A stretch of DNA of 64,000 bases from Bimuria novae-zelandiae CBS 107.79 (GCA_010015655.1 ML976693.1:352622-416621), one strand, 5' to 3'; counted from the first letter of the stretch, positions 10,910-22,188 are shown. Notes: generated from the sequence alone by a model not told the origin. A program made the numbers and translations.

Positions 10910-11984
10910 ACTCTTAAGGGCGCCTACAGGCATGTAGGCAACGTATCGCGGTGGCCCTGAAATTCATTCTACCTAGGGTAGCCATCCTCACGAGTGCATA
11001 GTCAAGAAGGCCGTTGCTGGTGACTAAAGAGCAACTGAGAACTTACCTAGGTAAGTTGTATAAGACAGCGCTCAAACTAAAATCCTTCTCCCAAACCTAT
11101 CGAGAGGCCTGCGCTGAAGTACGAAGTAGGCTGATGAATTTAGAATATATGTTTAGCTGGAGCGGCAAAGTGCATGCTTCCGTGTGGCGCAAAAATAAGT
11201 CGTCTGTTAAGACATTTACCATTGGCCTCGTTATGTGTTAGAGCCATGCTTCTATGTACATGACACGATATGCATCCATCTCCGATGCGGATGAAATTTT
11301 TGTGGGGCACTATTTTGGTGCGTGATGAGTTTGGCGAGACGCAGAATCGATCAAGCGGACAACGCGACACAATTACGTATAACGTGGCATGTGTGCATTA
11401 ATACTCCATCGCGTTCTGTGCCACAGGACCCTCTCCCAGGGCCTGTTAACGCGACAGGTCTGGAAGAGTTTCCAGCCAGAAAAAATTGGACCCGTGGACC
11501 TGTCACCTCACCCCACTACCTGGGTCCCGACGTCTCGGAAAGGTGCCGGGGGTTGATTTGGGACTTCGAGGACCGAACAGGGGATTTTACATGGCGGATC
11601 TTCCTACAGTATCTCCGGGGTTGCGGGCCACGATGCAGGAAGTGAAAGTAGTGAATTTGAGCATGTCAATCCCGAGGTCAAGTCCAATGCTGGTAAAACG
11701 AAAAGCACTCTACTAACGGATTTCATGGAGATCTAGTGTAAATATGGACACCTGCAAAACTGGTGAAGCCTAGAGCTTTCTTGACTCGATATTCATCTGG
11801 TGACTTCCTGTGCGTGCAGTCAACGAACTCTGTTTTCCCGCATGCCGCAGGGTTCTCACCACTAGCCAAGCCTCTGTCTGTGTGCCCCTCTCTTGGCTCG
11901 CTCATCAGGGACGAGTATCCGCACGGCGGCTCGCTGCCCCGGTTTTCTGGGCGCCTTGATTGGATTTATCTGCGGAGATGGTTC

Positions 11985-11993
11985 TTATCTGAT
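11985..11993 (-). promoter_or_regulatory. SreA/GATA-type site (ATCAGATAA)
   Basis: The minus strand reads ATCAGATAA, an exact match to the ATCWGATAA consensus described for the fungal iron-responsive GATA repressor SreA. It lies 290 bp before the ATG of a siderophore transporter. A weaker GATA core (TTATCT) lies at 11966-11971. Confidence 0.6.
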
Positions 11994-12018
11994 CAACCAA
12001 TTCTCTCGGCAGCCCATC

Positions 12019-12027
12019 TTATCAGAT
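12019..12027 (-). promoter_or_regulatory. SreA/GATA-type site (ATCTGATAA)
   Basis: The minus strand reads ATCTGATAA, the second exact ATCWGATAA match, 34 bp from the first. The pairing upstream of a siderophore transporter suggests repression under iron sufficiency. Confidence 0.6.
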
Positions 12028-12076
12028 CATCGCTCCCACGGGCGCACCACCATCTCGCACTCTCCTTCGACTAAGA

Positions 12077-12108
12077 GAGCTTATGGTAGGATTTCATCCT
12101 ATAAGCTC
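12077..12108. repeat. Short imperfect inverted repeat
   Basis: GAGCTTAT..TAGGAT faces ATCCTATAAGCTC across a short TTC loop, about 175 bp before the transporter ATG. It could form a hairpin; role unknown. Confidence 0.5.
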
Positions 12109-12282
12109 CTTGGCCCGCTATCGGAGCGATGCCAGGGTTGAAAATTTTCGCTCTGCGTGTCTTTGCACGAGTACTTGCATATATAGACCAAGTCAGGCTC
12201 GATTCTCCTCCCCTTGTGCTCCATCCCAGGATCCTGTCCTTGCCCTGCAGTAGTCCGCTGAGCTCGACCAGCTTCGTTCACT

Positions 12283-14157
12283 ATGAGTATCCATCCCGAA
12301 GGACCAGCCCCAACGGCGGCTATCGAGCGCATTCCGCCTACCATCGACGTGGAGAAGAACCACCATGCCGATGTTATCGCACCTTCTGAGGACAGCGAGG
12401 TGCCAGACGACTCCAAGTCAGAAACGTTCCAACCAGGTGTCGAGCGTGTGAGAGCTATAACAGAAATCTGGAGCACGACCACGCTGATCAGCATGTTCAT
12501 TCTGTAAGCCTCGGCAGCTCTTGCTAATCTGCTCATATTAACACGCCCCAGGCTGTATCTTATTTCCTTTGTCGATTTGTTCCAGAATTACGTCGACTCG
12601 GCCCTGAACCCCTACATAACTTCGTCATTCGGCGTCCATGGGCTGCTGACTGTCGGCAACGTCATGTCTACCGCACTGGGAGGGTGCATTCCCCTTGCAA
12701 CAGCCAAGGCCATCGATGTCTGGGGACGTGTCGAGGGCTTTGTTTTCATGCTCGTACTCAGTACTATAGGCATGATCATGAAGGCTGTCTGCAAGAACGT
12801 AGAGACGTATGTCGCGGCCCATGTCTTGTACTGGACCGGTCACATCGGTGTGGGCTATGTGGTCAGCGTCATGACTGCCGACATGACGTCCCTCAAGAAC
12901 CGCATGATCATCTTCGGCCTCTATCAAACTCCTCGTATCGTTGCCACATTCACCGCTCCACCGGTTGCGGCAGCTTTTTACAGGCACGTCAACTTCCGGT
13001 GGGCATTCGGTGCATTTGCAATTATTCTCGTCACCTGCAGTCTGCCAGCCATGAGTGTCATGGTCTTCATGTACCGGAAAGCACGGCAAGCTGGTCTAGC
13101 TAGAAGACAGAGATCCGGTCGCAACCTCTTCCAGTCGCTTGCTTACTACTTCGTTCAATTCGACAGTAAGTGCCATGTTACCTCCTATTAATATTCGCTG
13201 ACGGGCCCAGTCACTGGCATCTTGCTCCTCATGTTCGCTTTCTGCCTATTCATGCTTCCATTTACCCTTGTCAACTACGCACCCAATGGCTGGAAAACCG
13301 GTTACATCGTTGCAATGATAGTGCTCGGGATTTTTTTGTTCCCGACATTCGCAGTGTATGAACGCTACGTGGCGCCTGTGCCATTCTTGCCGTGGAAATA
13401 TCTCAAGGAACCTACCATTATTGGCTCCTGTATCCTGTACGGTGCCATGTTCCTCTCTGTCTTCTGCTGGAACGGGTACTACGGCAGCTATCTGCAGGTT
13501 GTTCATCGCCTGTCCATTGAGAACGCGAACTACGTCCTCAATGCGTTTTCCCTCACCTCCTCAGTATTTGGTCCAATCATCGGAGTGCTCATCAGCCGTA
13601 CTGGCAATTTCAAGTGGATTGCCATGTCTGGTGTCCCGATTACCCTTCTCGGTACGGCGTTGCTCATTCCGTTCCGCACGCCTAGCACTAACCCCGGCGT
13701 TCTCGCGTTCACTCAAATTCTGGTCGGTCTTGGTACTGGTATCTTCGCAACGTGCGGTCAACTGGCAGTAATGGCACCTGTGACCCACCAGCAAATTGCC
13801 GTCGTCAACGCGCTTTGGGGTCTATTTGGAGGCTTTGGCTCGTCCATCGGTTTCTCCATCTCGGGTGCTCTGTGGACCAGCATTCTTCCTGAACAGCTTT
13901 ACCAACGGTTGCCAGAAGGTTCCAAAGACCGCTACTTGGAGATATTTGGAGATATTGAAGTGCAGATGAGCTTCGCTGATGGTACGCCCGAACGCGATGC
14001 CGTAGTTGGGGCCTTTGCACACACCGAGCGCATTATGCTGATCGCCGGCACTTGCTTTGTTCCGCTGTGCATCGCATCCATCTGGTTCTGGAGGAACATC
14101 AATGTGAAGAAGCTGGAGGAAGAGTTTGGCAAACAGACCAAGGGCACGGTGTTCTAA
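12283..14157 (+). CDS. Siderophore-iron transporter (ARN/SIT/Mir family, MFS)
   Basis: Predicted 593-aa, 14-TM MFS protein importing ferri-siderophores across the plasma membrane. Exons 12283-12503, 12552-13165 and 13211-14157 are separated by introns of 48 bp (GTAAGC...CCCAG) and 45 bp (GTAAGT...CCCAG). Both joins keep the frame: FIL-LYLISFVDLFQNYVDS and YYFVQFD-ITGILLLMFAF. The phrase YVDSALNPYITSSFG in the first helix pair and HVLYWTGHIGVGYV further on are typical of the SIT family. The N-terminus (about 65 residues) is hydrophilic, as in Mir/Arn proteins, and the C-terminus is short (KKLEEEFGKQTKG). Two perfect SreA-type GATA sites lie 256-298 bp upstream, fitting iron control. No siderophore synthetase is adjacent, so it may serve xenosiderophores. 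The exact substrate is unknown. Confidence 0.92.
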
Positions 14158-15647
14158 GTGCTGAATTAGTATCGGAGAGTGTACATGATAATATGCGGGA
14201 GAGGACTCGTGCACAGGCTGTGGTGGTTATGAGACGATAGCGTAATGGAATATTTTTGCTGTTCGTATGCCCCTCTTCTATCCCCTCTATAGACGATACT
14301 ACTGCGCGATGCAGCGACGCCCCTAAAGCTTACCCGCCAACAATAAGGCAACATACGACATCACTCGCTCACCATCACAGTAACACGAAATCTCGCTTCG
14401 CTATATTGCTTCCTATCCAAGTTCCGTTCTATAGTGCTGCGCCGCATTGCCCATATGCACTGAAGTACCAGCACTTGAGGACGTGGGAAACGATCCGAAT
14501 TTGGCCTTGCACCCATCAGAATCTACTGGCAAGCACAATTTTCAATGACTTGTATATGAATCATGATGTGAGAATATCCAGTGCTTGGCGGGCAATCCTC
14601 TCGAAGAACCATGAGATATGATGCCAGTCTCCATCGTCGCGCGGGTCAGGGAGAAGCTTTTCCTTCCCCAGAAGCAGGTATGAGGCCTGTATAAGGCTGG
14701 TTGGATAAATTTTCAAGGCTTTGAAACCACTGGAAAACTTCCGTTTACTGGTTTCGTAGATGAGTTGGGTGAGGGAGTTACCGCCTTAAAGGGGTAGAGA
14801 GTTATCTCTAGGAGATGTTATCTAGCCCGACCTAATTCTTTAGCAGCGTGGTCTAAAAATCGGGATGTTGACTTTCATAGTGTTCGCGGGTAGACGTGAG
14901 AGCTTTTTTTTACTGTCTTTAACAACATAAATATAACATAAAGTATGCATGACTTTCAAGGGCTATACAATCACAAGCTGTTCGGCCCAAATCGAATTCT
15001 TTTTCAAGCGTTCTCCCGCGGCTTCTCGAACTTGCGAAGCTCCAAAGTTGAGAACATATAGTACATAAGAAACGTAATTATAATTTTCTTGATAAAAATT
15101 AAACTTCGAAAAAATGTATAACAGCGGTAAAAATGCGTAGGCTCATGTTAGGTGGTAGCAACTGCGGATGCCACCTATCCAAGAACTAACAGCTAGACGT
15201 GGTAGACCCTAGAAATTTTTCCATACTGAGTCCCTGAAAGCTGTTCTGCAATGTAAGGGTCATGCGGCCGGACTAGAGAAGAGAAGGACACTTTCATAAA
15301 GTAAGCCACTTCACGGAGAGACTCGTTACGACTACACATCAGAGAACTGGACACTGGTCAGGGGAGTTTCCCCCAATCGTCACGAACCCTCAGACCTGGG
15401 ATTTGACGCTGGCTCTCGTATAGCCCTCTAGAGCGACTCCGTGTCTAATTCCAGCATATTCCGCTACAATACTCCACCGATGTGCGTGTGAAACATATCA
15501 AAATAGCAGTTCGTATAAAAGCCTATTGGAAGTAATTCTTTACTATAAAAAACCTAGTAAAATATATAAAAACGATGCATTTGCCAAACTATGTACTAAA
15601 AGCGAACTCAAGCCCACCGCAACTCACCCTCCATTGGCCTATCGTCC
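14158..15647. other. Intergenic region between convergent genes
   Basis: 1.5 kb with no supportable gene. It holds the 3' regions of the transporter and of the convergent PL9 gene, with AT-rich patches around 14900-15120 and 15500-15600. Confidence 0.5.
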
Positions 15648-16878
15648 CTAAACATCGGCCTTTGTCGTAGCTCCAATGGCAGCGCCAGTCTTCGGTACCA
15701 AAAAGTCACTCGCCGGTACCCTCCCATTGGTCAAGCGGGCCTGTTTCAACGTACTCGGATCCGTGCTCACAAAGCTTGAGTTGGACCAGCTCCCGCCCTG
15801 CCATGAGTTGTCGGACGCCTTCACACTGCTCACGAGCGAGACCTGCGCACTCCCCACATTCACCGCCGCGATGTTGCTCTTGAGAGTCGAGCTCGAGCTG
15901 CGGAAGTTGAAACCGACGTCGCCGTTGTTCCACGCCGTGTTGCGCTCGACGGTCAGCGCACCGGGGTTGCCGTTGTCGATGAAGCCCTTCTTCGCGTTGG
16001 CAAAGGCCATGCAGTTGCGCACAACATGGTTGGCGGGCGGGTTGTCGGTGATGCCGAGTTTGAAGCCGTTACCGTCGCCGTTGAAGTTGGAGAAGCCCCA
16101 GCGGTTAAAGCCGTTACCCCACGCGTAGACTTCCTCGAGCGTCACGGGCGAGCCGAACATGAAGAGGTCGAGCCCGTCGTCGACGTTGTCCCACAGACGC
16201 GCGTTGCGCAATACGTTGCCCTCGCCCGTGCCTTCCTTGCAGGCGAAACCGTCAGCTGACTCGCCGTTCTTGCGCGGGTCGCGGTTGCGGTAAGAGTCGA
16301 GGTAGATGACCGTATTGTTGGAAGAGGCGCCTTGGAGCTGGAAGCCGGTCTCGTAATTGTCATGCGTGGTGAGGCGCTCGTAGTAGTTGTTGGAAGCATC
16401 ACGCGCGTAGATTCCGTAGGGTCCGTTGATCAGTCTACGCTCCTGTTAGTATGTATAGCTTGTCAATGAGTGAGAGAGAAGCTTACTCTAGGTTGTAGAA
16501 CTTCCAGTAATTTGCCTTCTCGATGTGAAAGATGCCACGCTCGCCATTGGGAAGCGACACATCCAGTCCATACGGTGTCCCAGGAAGGCCTTCGCCATCG
16601 ATGACGACCTTCTCATTTTGGTAGGATCGCACGGTGATCGGCTTTGCCTGTGTACCACTAGTCTTGAATTGAATGTTTGTTGTCGGCTTGTATGTTCCAG
16701 CGCGGAGGTAGATGGTGTCCCCTGCGACTGCAGCATTGACTGCAGATTGGATGGATCCGTATGGCGAAGTCGAGGTTCCGGTGCCAGATCCTGTGGGTGA
16801 AACGTAGATATCTTTTGCTTGTGCAAGGCCAACCAGGGCTGAGATGGCAACGAGGCCAACACTGTGTATGCTATGCAT
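15648..16878 (-). CDS. Secreted pectate lyase, polysaccharide lyase family 9
   Basis: Predicted 392-aa extracellular enzyme cleaving pectate by beta-elimination. Exons are 16878-16487 and 16434-15648; the 52-bp intron (GTAAGC...GCGTAG) joins YNLE to LINGPYGIYA. A signal peptide is evident (MHSIHSVGLVAISALVGLAQA, cleavage before KDIYVSPTG). The rest is a right-handed parallel beta-helix. The PL9 calcium site and base can be placed: D192 (SADGF), D216-D217 and D220 (NVDDGLDLF), and K256 (GNGFKLG). Their spacing equals that of D209, D233, D234, D237 and K273 in the characterised bacterial enzyme PelL, so the active site looks complete. Length suits a single-domain PL9 without a carbohydrate-binding module. 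Family 9 is less common in fungi than PL1 or PL3. Confidence 0.92.
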
Positions 16879-17365
16879 GATGAATGGCTAAAATCTACAA
16901 TTGAATGAGAATAAGAGAGGGAGGCGGCCTTGATCGTACATCTGTTACTGCGAACCTTCTGCTTCTTATGTCACGAGAACATTACGCCGAGCCAAGCTCT
17001 GATGTTGAAATTTGTCCGCCTTGCACATCAATACACTATATTAGGGCCATACTAGGTCTACTGTCCGGTGTTGTAGTCATGAGACCAGATCTTTGCTCGG
17101 GAAATATATTAGGTGCCGCCTCAAACGTGGTGAAACGGTCTCCACCAATCGGAGCTTGGGTATGCAGATCCACCCGTTGTTTTACTGGGATTGTAGGACG
17201 TTCTTGGCGGCTCGCGCAATAGATATACCTAGGTGTGGATACTTTTGTAGCGATATAAGCGTGACGGAGTCTGTCGTGGGGGGAGGGACAGCTTGAGAAG
17301 GTTGCAGAATGAGTATTTCACACTTTCGTGTCGCAACCTTATGCCCCCTTTCCTTCGATGCAGTA
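16879..17365. other. Upstream region of the PL9 gene up to the transposon edge
   Basis: 487 bp of balanced composition with no gene. It probably carries the PL9 promoter. The transposon insertion at 17366 fixes its outer limit at about 490 bp from the ATG. Confidence 0.5.
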
Positions 17366-19293
17366 AGTCGGGTGGGGTAGTTTCCGACACCGGGTAGTTT
17401 CCGACAGCCCCGCAATCGCGCTCACCCACCATGCACGCTAACTAAAAATAATTCTTACAACCTTAATTCTTTATCAATTTCAATTTTTCCTTTTACATCG
17501 TATTCTCTAACTTTAAATAGCTAGATACATAGAAGGAGATGTCCAGAACGCACTTACAGACCTTAAATCTAGGGTCGCTTTAGCCACTACTACTACGTAA
17601 CATAGGGTACCACGCAACACTCTTCGCGGCCGCTTTAATAGTACCTAATCCTACCTGCATGCCTATAATAGTGCATAGCGGCTTTTAGTTATTTAAGAAG
17701 AGCATCTAGAGCGCTAGATTCTACGTTAAGAAGCCCTTAGTTACGCGCTAACCCACGCGCAAGTACGAGCTATCGTAATAATTATCCTTAAGTAAGAGGG
17801 TAACTATAAGAACCTAAGGAAAGAGTAGACTAGTTAATTTATAAGACGCCGCCTAGCTATTAAGTTAAAGTTAGGCCGCCGGACTAGCTAGGAACGCATA
17901 AATGCGGCCACTCCTGAAAATATTAGGCAAATATTCGACCTGTACGAGACCGTGACCTGGATTCCCCCCCCGACACAGGTACAACGCCGACGAGGGCGGT
18001 ATTATAGAGGGCTAGGGAGTTAATAGGCTTATTATAGGCTCCTTGCAAGAGAACCCTAATGCTATACTAGTTAAAATAATAAATACCCGTACGTGGACCT
18101 CTATAGTAGAGTGTATCTCTACGCTTGGCGTCGTTCTTAAACCTTTAGTCATCTTTAAGGCTAAGAGCATCCAGGAGCAGTGGTTTAAGAAGGAGTTTTT
18201 AACTTAATATCCTTACTAGCATATTACTTTCTCGCAAAATAGGTGGACAAGTAATAATATTACTATTAAGTAGCTAGAGAAGGTGTTCTTGCCCTAGACT
18301 AAGCCTAACGATCTGTCTAAGACACGATTACTTATTATTAACGGCCATAGTAGTTATACCTTAGACGAATTTATAACTGCATGTTATATAAATAATGTGC
18401 ATTTGCTCTTTATACCTGCCCATACTTCACATATACTCTAGCCTTTAGATCTTGGTTGTTTCTCCAGCCTAAAGGTGGCGTATCGGCGCTTCGTCGGCGA
18501 GTATGGGGCTGAGACAGATGCAACAAAGCTTAGGAAGGCTAAGTTTCTCGAATTTTATGCAAAAGCGCGTAAAATCGGCCTTCGAGAGCAGTGTGTCTGA
18601 TCTAGGTAGAAAGCAACAGGGCTGTACCCTAAGAACGTGAGGAAGCCCTTAGGTTCTCGCTAGGTGGTGGTGCGCGAACGGCCGTCAACACCACCCTCTT
18701 CTACTAAGGATATTAGGACGCCAAAACGTGGCAGCGATGTTGTAAAGCTATTTTCTGAAAAGAGCTTCTCACTAACTACACGACAATGTGTTTGGCTTAC
18801 CACTAAGGCATTTAACTATACCTTAATAGAGGTTACTATAAAAAATTATAAGATTGCTTCCTTACGCGAGCAGGTTAATTAAGTAAATTTGCTAAAACGC
18901 TGTAAAGTTATAATTAATCTAAATAAATAGTTTATAAGTCTTATAGAAGTTCTCTCGCAGGCTAATTAGGTACCCTCTTAACGTATTCGTAAATTAAGAA
19001 ACGCATCGCAAAAGGTCATTATCGTAAAGGAGGAAAGTAGCTCTAAAGAGGAAGCAGAGTAGCTATTAGTTCGACGTTCAGTGCGAGAACGACGACGAAC
19101 ACAACGATATCTTAATCGTGATTTAAGCATAGATAAAGAAAGTGATTAAATGCTTCAAATACTATTTTTTTTTTTTTTTTTTACAAATTTATTTAATAAA
19201 GTTGTGAGCATATTCGCAACCCAAGTAGTGGCAGCGGCGAAATTTTGCGGGGTGTCGGAAACTACCCGGTGTCGGAAACTACCCCACCCGACT
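17366..19293 (+). mobile_element. RIP-damaged Fot1-like DNA transposon
   Basis: Perfect 41-bp terminal inverted repeats (17366-17406 and 19253-19293) begin AGTCGGGTGGGGTAG. TA duplications are at 17364-17365 and 19294-19295. Each repeat contains GTAGTTTCCGACA twice (17377-17389, 17394-17406). The interior is strongly AT-shifted, with many TAG/TAA codons where Gln codons are expected, while the repeats themselves are clean. It lies between the PL9 and lactate dehydrogenase genes, and its right end is 28 bp from the dehydrogenase stop codon. Confidence 0.93.
17530..19150 (+). pseudogene. Fot1-like DDE transposase, multiply stopped
   Basis: The plus-strand frame can be followed through many stops: an N-terminal HTH segment (DVQNALTDLKSRVALATT), then YNADEGGIIEG (first catalytic Asp region), LLIINGHSSYTLDEF (second Asp apparently GAC-to-AAC) and HTSHIL*PLDLGCFSSLK (third Asp). 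A basic C-terminal segment follows (ERPSTPPSSTKDIRTPKRG, 18680-18740). Most lesions are CAG-to-TAG or CAA-to-TAA, the RIP signature. It is not functional. Confidence 0.88.
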
Positions 19294-19321
19294 TAACCCC
19301 TCAAGTATTCCTCCGGAAGGG

Positions 19322-20350
19322 TCAAGCATGCTTCTCCAATGCTTGGCTCAGCTCATCGTCGGCCTTCAGCTCCTTCTCCGCACCCTTAATAACAGCTCTC
19401 AAACCCTTCGCACAATCCTCCAACAACTTCTGCTCTTCCTGGTCTAGCTGGATTGGCATCGTGCGCAATATTCCCGTGCGACCAATGACTGCCGGCATCG
19501 AGAGACAGCACCCAAGCTCAGATTGATAGAACGACAACGGACGTACCGTGCGACCGTCGAAGAGGATGTACTTGCAGATGCTAGCAGCAACATTGCCAAT
19601 GCCATACGCAGTGCATCCTTTAGCTGCGATGATGGCACCCGCTGCACCGCGCGTGTGGTTCGCTATCTCGGTCTTGAACTCCTCGGTCAGGGTGTTGGGT
19701 AAAGCGAGATGCAAGGGCGTGGATCCGATGCTTGCGGTACTCCAGGCGACGAATTGGCTGTCACCGTGCTCTCCCAGAACGTAAGCGTCGATGTTGCTGG
19801 GACTAACTTCTGCTTTCTGTGCTAGGATACCCCGGAGGCGTGCCGAGTCGAGACTCGTCCCTGTCCCAAGAACTTGCGACTCTGGAAGACCTGAGAGCTT
19901 GCGGGCAAAGTAGGTGAGGATGTCAACCGGGTTGGCCACAAGCAGGAGAATTGTGTGAGGTGAGATTGGCGACATTGATGTGAAGATCGAGGAGAGAATA
20001 TGCAGATTGCGACTGAGAAGAGATAGACGTGACTCGCCTGCTGCTTGTCAGAGTGGCTCGAGGACTTGTTAGATGGACATACCAGGTTTCTGCTTTGCAC
20101 CAGCCGTCACGACCACGATATCCGCCTGTCCCGCCTCTTTATGCGTGCCCGCTCTGATCTTCGTCGTGGCGCGACTACCATAGGTCGCATCCCCCAGATC
20201 TCGTACCTGCGCTTCCAACAGCTCTTTCTTGGGATCGACCAAGATAACCTCGCTGCATATGGGGTTTTGGAGCAGTGTGTAGGCTAGTGTTGCACCAACT
20301 TCGCCGCAGCCCAGGATCGCGATACTGGTTTTCAGACGCTTTTCCGCCAT
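19322..20350 (-). CDS. L-lactate dehydrogenase (NAD-dependent)
   Basis: Predicted 327-aa cytosolic enzyme interconverting pyruvate and L-lactate. Exons are 20350-20083 and 20037-19322; the 45-bp intron (GTATGT...CAGCAG) joins AKQKPG to ESRLSLLSRN. The Rossmann motif is GCGEVG (14-19), with acidic D39 for NAD ribose. The specificity loop has Q87 (AKQKPGESR), where lactate enzymes have Gln102 and malate enzymes Arg; R93 corresponds to Arg109. D153/R156 (GTSLDSARLR) and H180 (LGEHGDSQF) match Asp168, Arg171 and His195, so the active site is complete. L-LDH is patchily distributed in filamentous fungi; a bacterial-like loop (QKPGES) is noted, but ancestry cannot be judged here. Its 3' end abuts a transposon. 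Confidence 0.93.
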
Positions 20351-20656
20351 GATGAAGGGTGGCTGAGTCTGGTCACAACTGTACTCGTATGAAGTTGATT
20401 TAGAATGGGTGCGCTGAGATGACGTGGTGTTGGTTTGGCTTGTGCTTTCCTAACAACCTTTGGAAGAGTGGTCCACGAACGTGGCAGGTGCGAACCTATG
20501 GTATATAGTGAGAGATGGAAGTCGGGGCCTTACAGTTTTTATAATTTTACTCGTATGCTGTACAACATAATCGGTAACGCACAATCACAATGTCAGGAGA
20601 TCCACATATGGATCCTGCTCTTTGCGCCAAGGTCTGGGCATGTAGTTCAGCCTCAC
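20351..20656. other. Promoter region of lactate dehydrogenase
   Basis: About 300 bp of balanced sequence between the dehydrogenase ATG and the edge of the large transposon block. No gene seen. Confidence 0.45.
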
Positions 20657-20710
20657 GTACCGTGCTTTGGCAGTCAGTGCGCCGCATTACTAAAACGCGC
20701 CACCCAACAT
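20657..20710 (-). repeat. Left inverted copy of the CCGTGCC terminal repeat
   Basis: Reads on the minus strand as GTTGGGTGGCGCG, then the GCGGCGCACTGACTGCC core, then the GCACGGTAC end. It matches 46406-46459 in reverse orientation with four or five differences. Confidence 0.8.
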
Positions 20711-21223
20711 GATCGCGCCGCCAGCAATATGAGACTGTAGAGTTCTATATAATTAATGTTATCACGAGATTTTCTAGAGTTAAGGTCTTCTAGGCTTATT
20801 AATAATTACTAGCCACTCTAATTATAGTTATCTGCTTAGTGTTTTAATAATTTGGCCTCTACGCAATAAGGGCGTTAATAAAGTAAGTATAGTTTTATTA
20901 ACGCGTATAGGTGCTAGCGCAGGTTTCTTCTTCTTAATAAGCCTAGTAGTAGACTTAGAAGCCTTTATATTACCCTTTTTTAGCTAATTTAAGCTATCTT
21001 GAGAGTTATTATTACGTTTTATAAGCCTATTAATAAAGGCGTTATTTAGTAGCTAAATTAACTTTCTCTTTAGCGCGCGTATTTTAAGCTACTACTTGCG
21101 TAATATACTGCTTTTATAGTAAATAAGTTTTAAGCTACTTATTAGCGCTCTAGAATTTTTTTTACATTTTATTAGCTAAGAGAATCGCATACTCATTATA
21201 TTTAAGTAAATTATAAAAAAAAT
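20711..21223. other. AT-rich remnant, unassigned
   Basis: No gene. The minus strand reads, with stops, as a Lys/Arg/Thr/Pro-rich segment (around 20860-20990: ASKSTTRLIKKKKPALAP). It could be the tail of a decayed transposase of the outer element. Confidence 0.35.
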
Positions 21224-21478
21224 TGTTGAATGGGCTATACTAAGCCAAGCATATCGCGATATGATAGGGCTAGATAGTTGTACGATGGTACGGGTGAGAA
21301 AAGGATCTGGTATTCAAGTCTTGTCTATCTATTCTATGTACGGAGGAAAGGGGATTATAAGGATTAATGCTCGCGCACGGTAACTATGGTCTGTGCCTTT
21401 GCCTGTGCGGTATTACATAACTATTGTCACCTGTCTTAAGACATTGTATTAGGTAGCTGCCCGTACTGCACACGGACA
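21224..21478 (+). mobile_element. Solo LTR, family A (255 bp), TSD AAAAT
   Basis: Starts TGTTGAATGGGCTATAC and ends ACGGACA. AAAAT flanks it on both sides (21219-21223, 21479-21483). Composition is normal, with little RIP damage. An inverted second copy lies at 33878-34132. Confidence 0.92.
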
Positions 21479-21889
21479 AAAATAGTTTTTTTATACTACT
21501 TTTTAAGTTACTTTAAGGGCAGAGTATTACCTTTTATTTATCGCAATATCTTATTTATAAATAACCTCTATAGACCCTAATTTTTATACTTTTAGAGTTA
21601 CTTTATATAAAAGTTAAGTATATTATTTAGCTAAGCCTATGCGACTTATTAGTGGTTAAAATTTAAATAGTTAAGGGTAATAGACGATTAACTTTATACT
21701 AATTTAACGTATTAAATACTAATATAAAGCTCTTATATAATTCCTATTTAGGCTTGTAAATGGATTAGTTCGCAAGGGTCACAGTTATGTCTAACTAAGC
21801 AGAATACTAAAATTTTAAAATTTAAACTCTCTATAACTTTTTAAATATAAGAGCTATACTTATATAAACTTATTATAAGGTATATATAT

Positions 21890-22188
21890 TGTTATGATCA
21901 CGAATCCCACAGGAACAAAAGGACCAGACAATTACGTCAAGAGAGTTATTGTTGGCAGAATGACCGGGCCGGGGGGACATAAAGAGGCGCGGGACAGCTT
22001 AGGTCAGCAGTCACGTAATATAGTCCCGCATAAGCGAGAGTCCCTAGGGACTATAGAGTCTTGGCAGGACTACGATGATGATTCAGATAATAGCAAGGAC
22101 TAGGACGACTGGTATATAGTCTAAGATACTCTCTGTACTTTTCCTACTCCTTGTAGTCAACTCACATACTTTGAGTACATTTTCTACA
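21890..22188 (+). repeat. GC-balanced island, possible LTR of another family
   Basis: A sharply bounded stretch of normal composition begins TGTTATGATCACGAATCCC and ends TTTCTACA in AT-rich surroundings. TG...CA ends suggest a solo LTR, but I could not find a target duplication (TATAT versus ATAGA). The 69-codon frame inside is not gene-like. Confidence 0.4.

Larger units (their letters stand above)
9447..12282. other. Long non-coding interval upstream of the siderophore transporter
   Basis: I see no supportable gene. There are short frames only (for example 10105-10326 plus, 73 codons, no recognisable family), an AT-rich patch at 10470-10530, a CA/GC dinucleotide run at 10882-10909, and the GATA-type sites near 11966-12027. 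The last 300 bases are the likely promoter and 5' leader of the transporter. Confidence 0.45.

Noticed and set aside
11322..11716. Overlapping plus-strand frames of 76-107 codons
   Set aside because: No domain, signal peptide or consistent intron structure; treated as non-coding.
21894..22103. 69-codon frame in the GC island
   Set aside because: Open only because the island escaped RIP. No homology pattern, and it is surrounded by transposon debris.
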